Assembly (NCBI RefSeq): GCF_003049665.1
Contig: NZ_PYWM01000031.1
Coordinates: 1 to 50,310, forward strand
DNA length: 50,310 bases
Source: Lysinibacillus mangiferihumi
GTDB taxonomy: Bacteria; Bacillota; Bacilli; Bacillales_A; Planococcaceae
Direction: 5' to 3'
The first letter of the stretch is position 1; every line of letters starts with the position of its first letter. A model generated the notes under the pieces. That model was not told where the DNA came from and did no database searches. It saw only the letters and a program-made list of their open reading frames with translations. A program made the translations under genes and the position numbers. Below are positions 50,176 through 50,310 of this stretch, one piece after another.

Positions 50176-50310
50176 TACCCGCGAAGCGAGAGGTTTTACC
50201 CGCGGAATAAAACGAAATACCCGCGAAATGAGAGGTTTTACCCGCGGAACAAAGTGAAATACCCGCGAAGAAAGAGGTTTTACCCGCGGAACAAGGTGAA
50301 ATACCCGCGA
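50174..50310. repeat. 21-bp tandem repeat array (runs off the window)
   Basis: A 42-bp unit recurs at 50174, 50216, 50258 and 50300. Each unit is two 21-bp half-units that share TACCCGCG and alternate between TACCCGCGAA...GAGAGGTT and TACCCGCGGAA. The array starts at the last base pairs of the CYTH-like stop codon and continues past the window end. There are no unique spacers, so it is not a CRISPR. Confidence 0.92.

Noticed and set aside
50174..50310. CRISPR array
   Set aside because: The whole 42-bp unit repeats; there are no unique spacers and no cas genes.

Overview
The window looks like the chromosome of a Gram-positive, low-GC, endospore-forming Bacillaceae/Planococcaceae member, most likely Lysinibacillus or a close relative. 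The evidence is AT-rich sequence, strong AGGAGG-type ribosome sites, S-layer (SLH) surface proteins, lipoproteins, a sortase-anchored IsdC, a gerA-type spore germination operon and DUF3955/CamS/DUF2294 genes. No tRNA, rRNA, prophage or CRISPR was seen. Genus assignment is inference; no marker gene is present.

Layout. (1) 1-5039: two tandem SLH surface proteins, the first cut by the window edge, sharing an almost identical ~0.7 kb 3' end. (2) 5253-7040: a coenzyme A-disulfide/persulfide reductase fused to a rhodanese, with a perfect inverted repeat inside its promoter that resembles a CsoR/CstR operator. (3) 7041-8073: a decayed IS3-family transposase, then a very strong Fur-box promoter. (4) 8074-19541: an iron/heme island: isdC (apparently with an ATC start), isdE, isdF, a large NEAT-SLH protein with a perfect internal tandem duplication, divergent isdG, a second heme/siderophore-type ABC importer (binding protein, permease, ATPase), a ferrochelatase paralogue and a broken binding-protein gene. 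At least four Fur boxes are visible. (5) 19626-23778: a germinant-receptor operon (A-C-D-B order). (6) 23933-26539: small hypothetical genes and a CamS-family lipoprotein. (7) 26869-31348: a minus-strand operon for an Fe-S/molybdopterin formate dehydrogenase, DUF1641 protein and Mrp ATPase. (8) 31921-41037: DUF2294-fdhD-moaA, moaC-mobA-moaB, moeB-moeA-mobB-moaE-moaD and modA-modB, i.e. molybdate uptake, molybdenum cofactor synthesis and the sulfurtransferase that activates the formate dehydrogenase. (9) 41195-44361: an ascorbate-type PTS (IIC, IIB, IIA) and a LysR regulator. (10) 44499-50175: an ABC importer of the Fe3+/phosphonate type, co-transcribed with an MBL-fold hydrolase and a secreted CYTH-like protein. 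(11) 50174-end: a 21-bp tandem repeat running off the window.

How it fits together. The iron island can capture heme at the wall (NEAT proteins), pass it to lipoproteins, import it and open it with IsdG; the ferrochelatase paralogue is the unexpected member. The Mo section is a self-contained supply line for the formate dehydrogenase, lacking only modC. The most interesting leads are the ferrochelatase paralogue in a heme-uptake locus, terminator hairpins just downstream of Fur boxes, a 5'UTR/3'UTR complementarity around the NEAT-SLH gene, the ABC/MBL/CYTH operon of unknown substrate, and two copies of a repeat element each placed between convergent genes.
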